This document shows, piece after piece, positions 30,176 through 30,788 of a stretch of 30,788 bases of DNA. Position 1 is the first letter of the stretch. Every line of letters starts with the position of its first letter. A program made the translations under genes and the position numbers. A model generated the notes under the pieces. The model was given only the letters and a program-made list of their open reading frames with translations, made no database searches and had not been told where the DNA came from. Location of the stretch: positions 1-30,788 of the forward strand of contig CAUBGU010000011.1 in assembly GCA_958435545.1 (NCBI GenBank). Reading direction: 5' to 3'. This stretch comes from an uncultured Collinsella sp. GTDB taxonomy: Bacteria; Actinomycetota; Coriobacteriia; Coriobacteriales; Coriobacteriaceae.

Positions 30176-30248
30176 GGGCCGTTAGCTCAGCTGGCAGAGC
30201 AGGGGACTTTTAATCCCAAGGTCCAGGGTTCGAACCCCTGACGGCCCA
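30176..30248 (+). tRNA. tRNA-Lys (anticodon UUU)
   Basis: A 73-base cloverleaf. The acceptor GGGCCGT pairs with ACGGCCC. The anticodon stem GGGGA/TCCCA-type encloses CTTTTAA, giving anticodon TTT. The T arm is CAGGG-TTCGAAC-CCCTG. The three bases after the discriminator A are CCC, so CCA is not encoded here, whereas the duplicate 3' end 180 bp downstream does carry CCA. Confidence 0.96.
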
Positions 30249-30263
30249 CCCAAAGATTGTTGA

Positions 30264-30293
30264 GGCGGTCAACTTCGGTTGGCCGTCTTTTTT
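30264..30293 (+). terminator. Terminator 1 after tRNA-Lys
   Basis: GGCGGTCAAC (30264-30273), tetraloop TTCG, pairing arm 30278-30287 with two G-U pairs, then six T. Confidence 0.9.
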
Positions 30294-30431
30294 GTCGCCC
30301 CTTCATGGGTTCGAACCCGAAAGGGCGCGGAGCTGAGGAAACGCGCGAGCGTTTGCCAGCGCAGCGCGCAAGGCGCGAAAGCGCCGCAGCGGTCGCCCGC
30401 GCAGCGGGCCCGAACCCCTGACGGCCCACCA
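30294..30431. repeat. tRNA-associated palindromic element, unit B (after tRNA-Lys)
   Basis: Non-coding. In order: a T-arm-like perfect palindrome GGGTTCGAACCC (30307-30318); hairpin AAACGC-GCGA-GCGTTT (30339-30354), close to the first hairpin of unit A1; hairpin GGCGC-GAAA-GCGCC (30372-30385); hairpin GCCCGC-GCA-GCGGGC (30395-30409); and an exact 20-base copy of the tRNA-Lys 3' end (30411-30430, matching 30231-30250), here followed by the A that completes CCA. The order of parts is the same as after tRNA-Gly, although the sequences differ where the tRNAs differ. Confidence 0.7.
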
Positions 30432-30442
30432 TAGAATAGAAA

Positions 30443-30471
30443 AGCGACTGGCGGATGCCGGTCGCTTTTTT
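30443..30471 (+). terminator. Terminator 2 after the duplicated tRNA-Lys end
   Basis: AGCGACTGGC (30443-30452), loop GGAT, complement 30457-30466 with one G-U pair, and a T-run. It may be the original tRNA-Lys terminator, displaced by the insertion of unit B. Confidence 0.88.
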
Positions 30472-30788
30472 GTTGTCGCGACGCGGGTTCGAACCAGATC
30501 TTCTCTATATATAAGGACGCCTGGCGGCCAAAACCAGCCTTTTACCGACAGGAAACCAAAACCTAATGTCTTTAGAGTAAAGTAGCCCAGCAGAGATGGC
30601 CGACGCCTCAACACCTATAAACCAGCTGGTCATCGCCAATACCAGAAGCCGATGCTTCAGACATGACTTCAGTGGAACAACTGAAGGATCGATTCATTTG
30701 TGAACAAAATATGGAGTGCCAGATTCCCGCCCACGGGGCCCCTCCGGTCTGGCAATATATCTCCTTGCCGCGCGGCCCGGTGGAACCG
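30472..30788. other. Non-coding tail of the window
   Basis: No credible gene is seen in these 317 bases. They hold another T-arm-like palindrome GGTTCGAACC (30486-30495), an A/T-rich TCTATATATAAGG box near 30505, and a small hairpin CTTCAG/CTGAAG near 30667-30686. ATTTGTGAACAAAAT near 30697 is similar in form to the ATTTGC-GAA-GCAAAT hairpins after tRNA-Gly. The region continues beyond the window. Confidence 0.5.

Noticed and set aside
30303..30614. 103-codon minus-strand frame at the right end
   Set aside because: It is made of the palindromic unit and terminator after tRNA-Lys and shows no motif.

Overview
The window looks like chromosomal DNA from a Gram-positive, moderately high-G+C actinomycete. 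My best guess is Collinsella or another member of the Coriobacteriia; this rests on gene order and protein style, not on a database match. Supporting signs are a yidC-jag-rsmG-parA-parB block with parS sites, a PafB/PafC-like WYL regulator pair, a sortase-anchored (LPATG) thioester adhesin, and promoters with TACAAT-type -10 boxes.

Layout. Bases 1-4260 are the origin-proximal block: the 3' end of yidC, jag, a terminator, rsmG, three perfect parS sites (one at the centre of a 36-bp perfect palindrome), parA, parB and a small membrane protein, with a further degenerate parS near 4240. From rsmG onward this block is visibly more A/T-rich than the rest. Bases 4269-11183 hold rlmN (minus), then ddl and a DnaQ-DinG fusion helicase (plus, overlapping), met tail-to-tail by the WYL regulator pair (minus). 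Bases 11381-14753 hold a 1043-residue M28-peptidase-like membrane protein with a very long disordered insertion and missing metal ligands, plus a 72-residue membrane protein. Bases 14819-18250 (minus) hold the 1143-residue thioester/SpaA-type surface adhesin. A tRNA-Gly(CCC) follows, then an unusual repeat zone, purB, an overlapping pair made of an extracellular amino-acid-binding-like protein and a membrane diguanylate cyclase, a TSCPD protein with a Tat lipoprotein, a two-component system, purC with a basic membrane protein, an M29 aminopeptidase, tRNA-Lys(UUU), and a second repeat zone.

How genes work together. parA, parB, parS and Jag/RsmG/YidC serve chromosome segregation, RNA and membrane-protein homeostasis. 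The solute-binding protein and diguanylate cyclase overlap by four bases with no transporter genes nearby, so they may form a nutrient-sensing c-di-GMP module. The DinG helicase and the PafBC-like regulators are convergent and could both belong to DNA-damage biology.

The most unexpected signal is non-coding. Both tRNA genes are followed by a terminator, a T-arm-like motif, a row of short GC-rich hairpins, and then an exact duplicate of the tRNA 3' end (18 bp for Gly, 20 bp for Lys) 191 and 180 bp downstream. The shared design suggests a family of small elements that target tRNA 3' ends. A 14-bp repeat containing a perfect 12-bp palindrome also brackets the jag-to-parB block.
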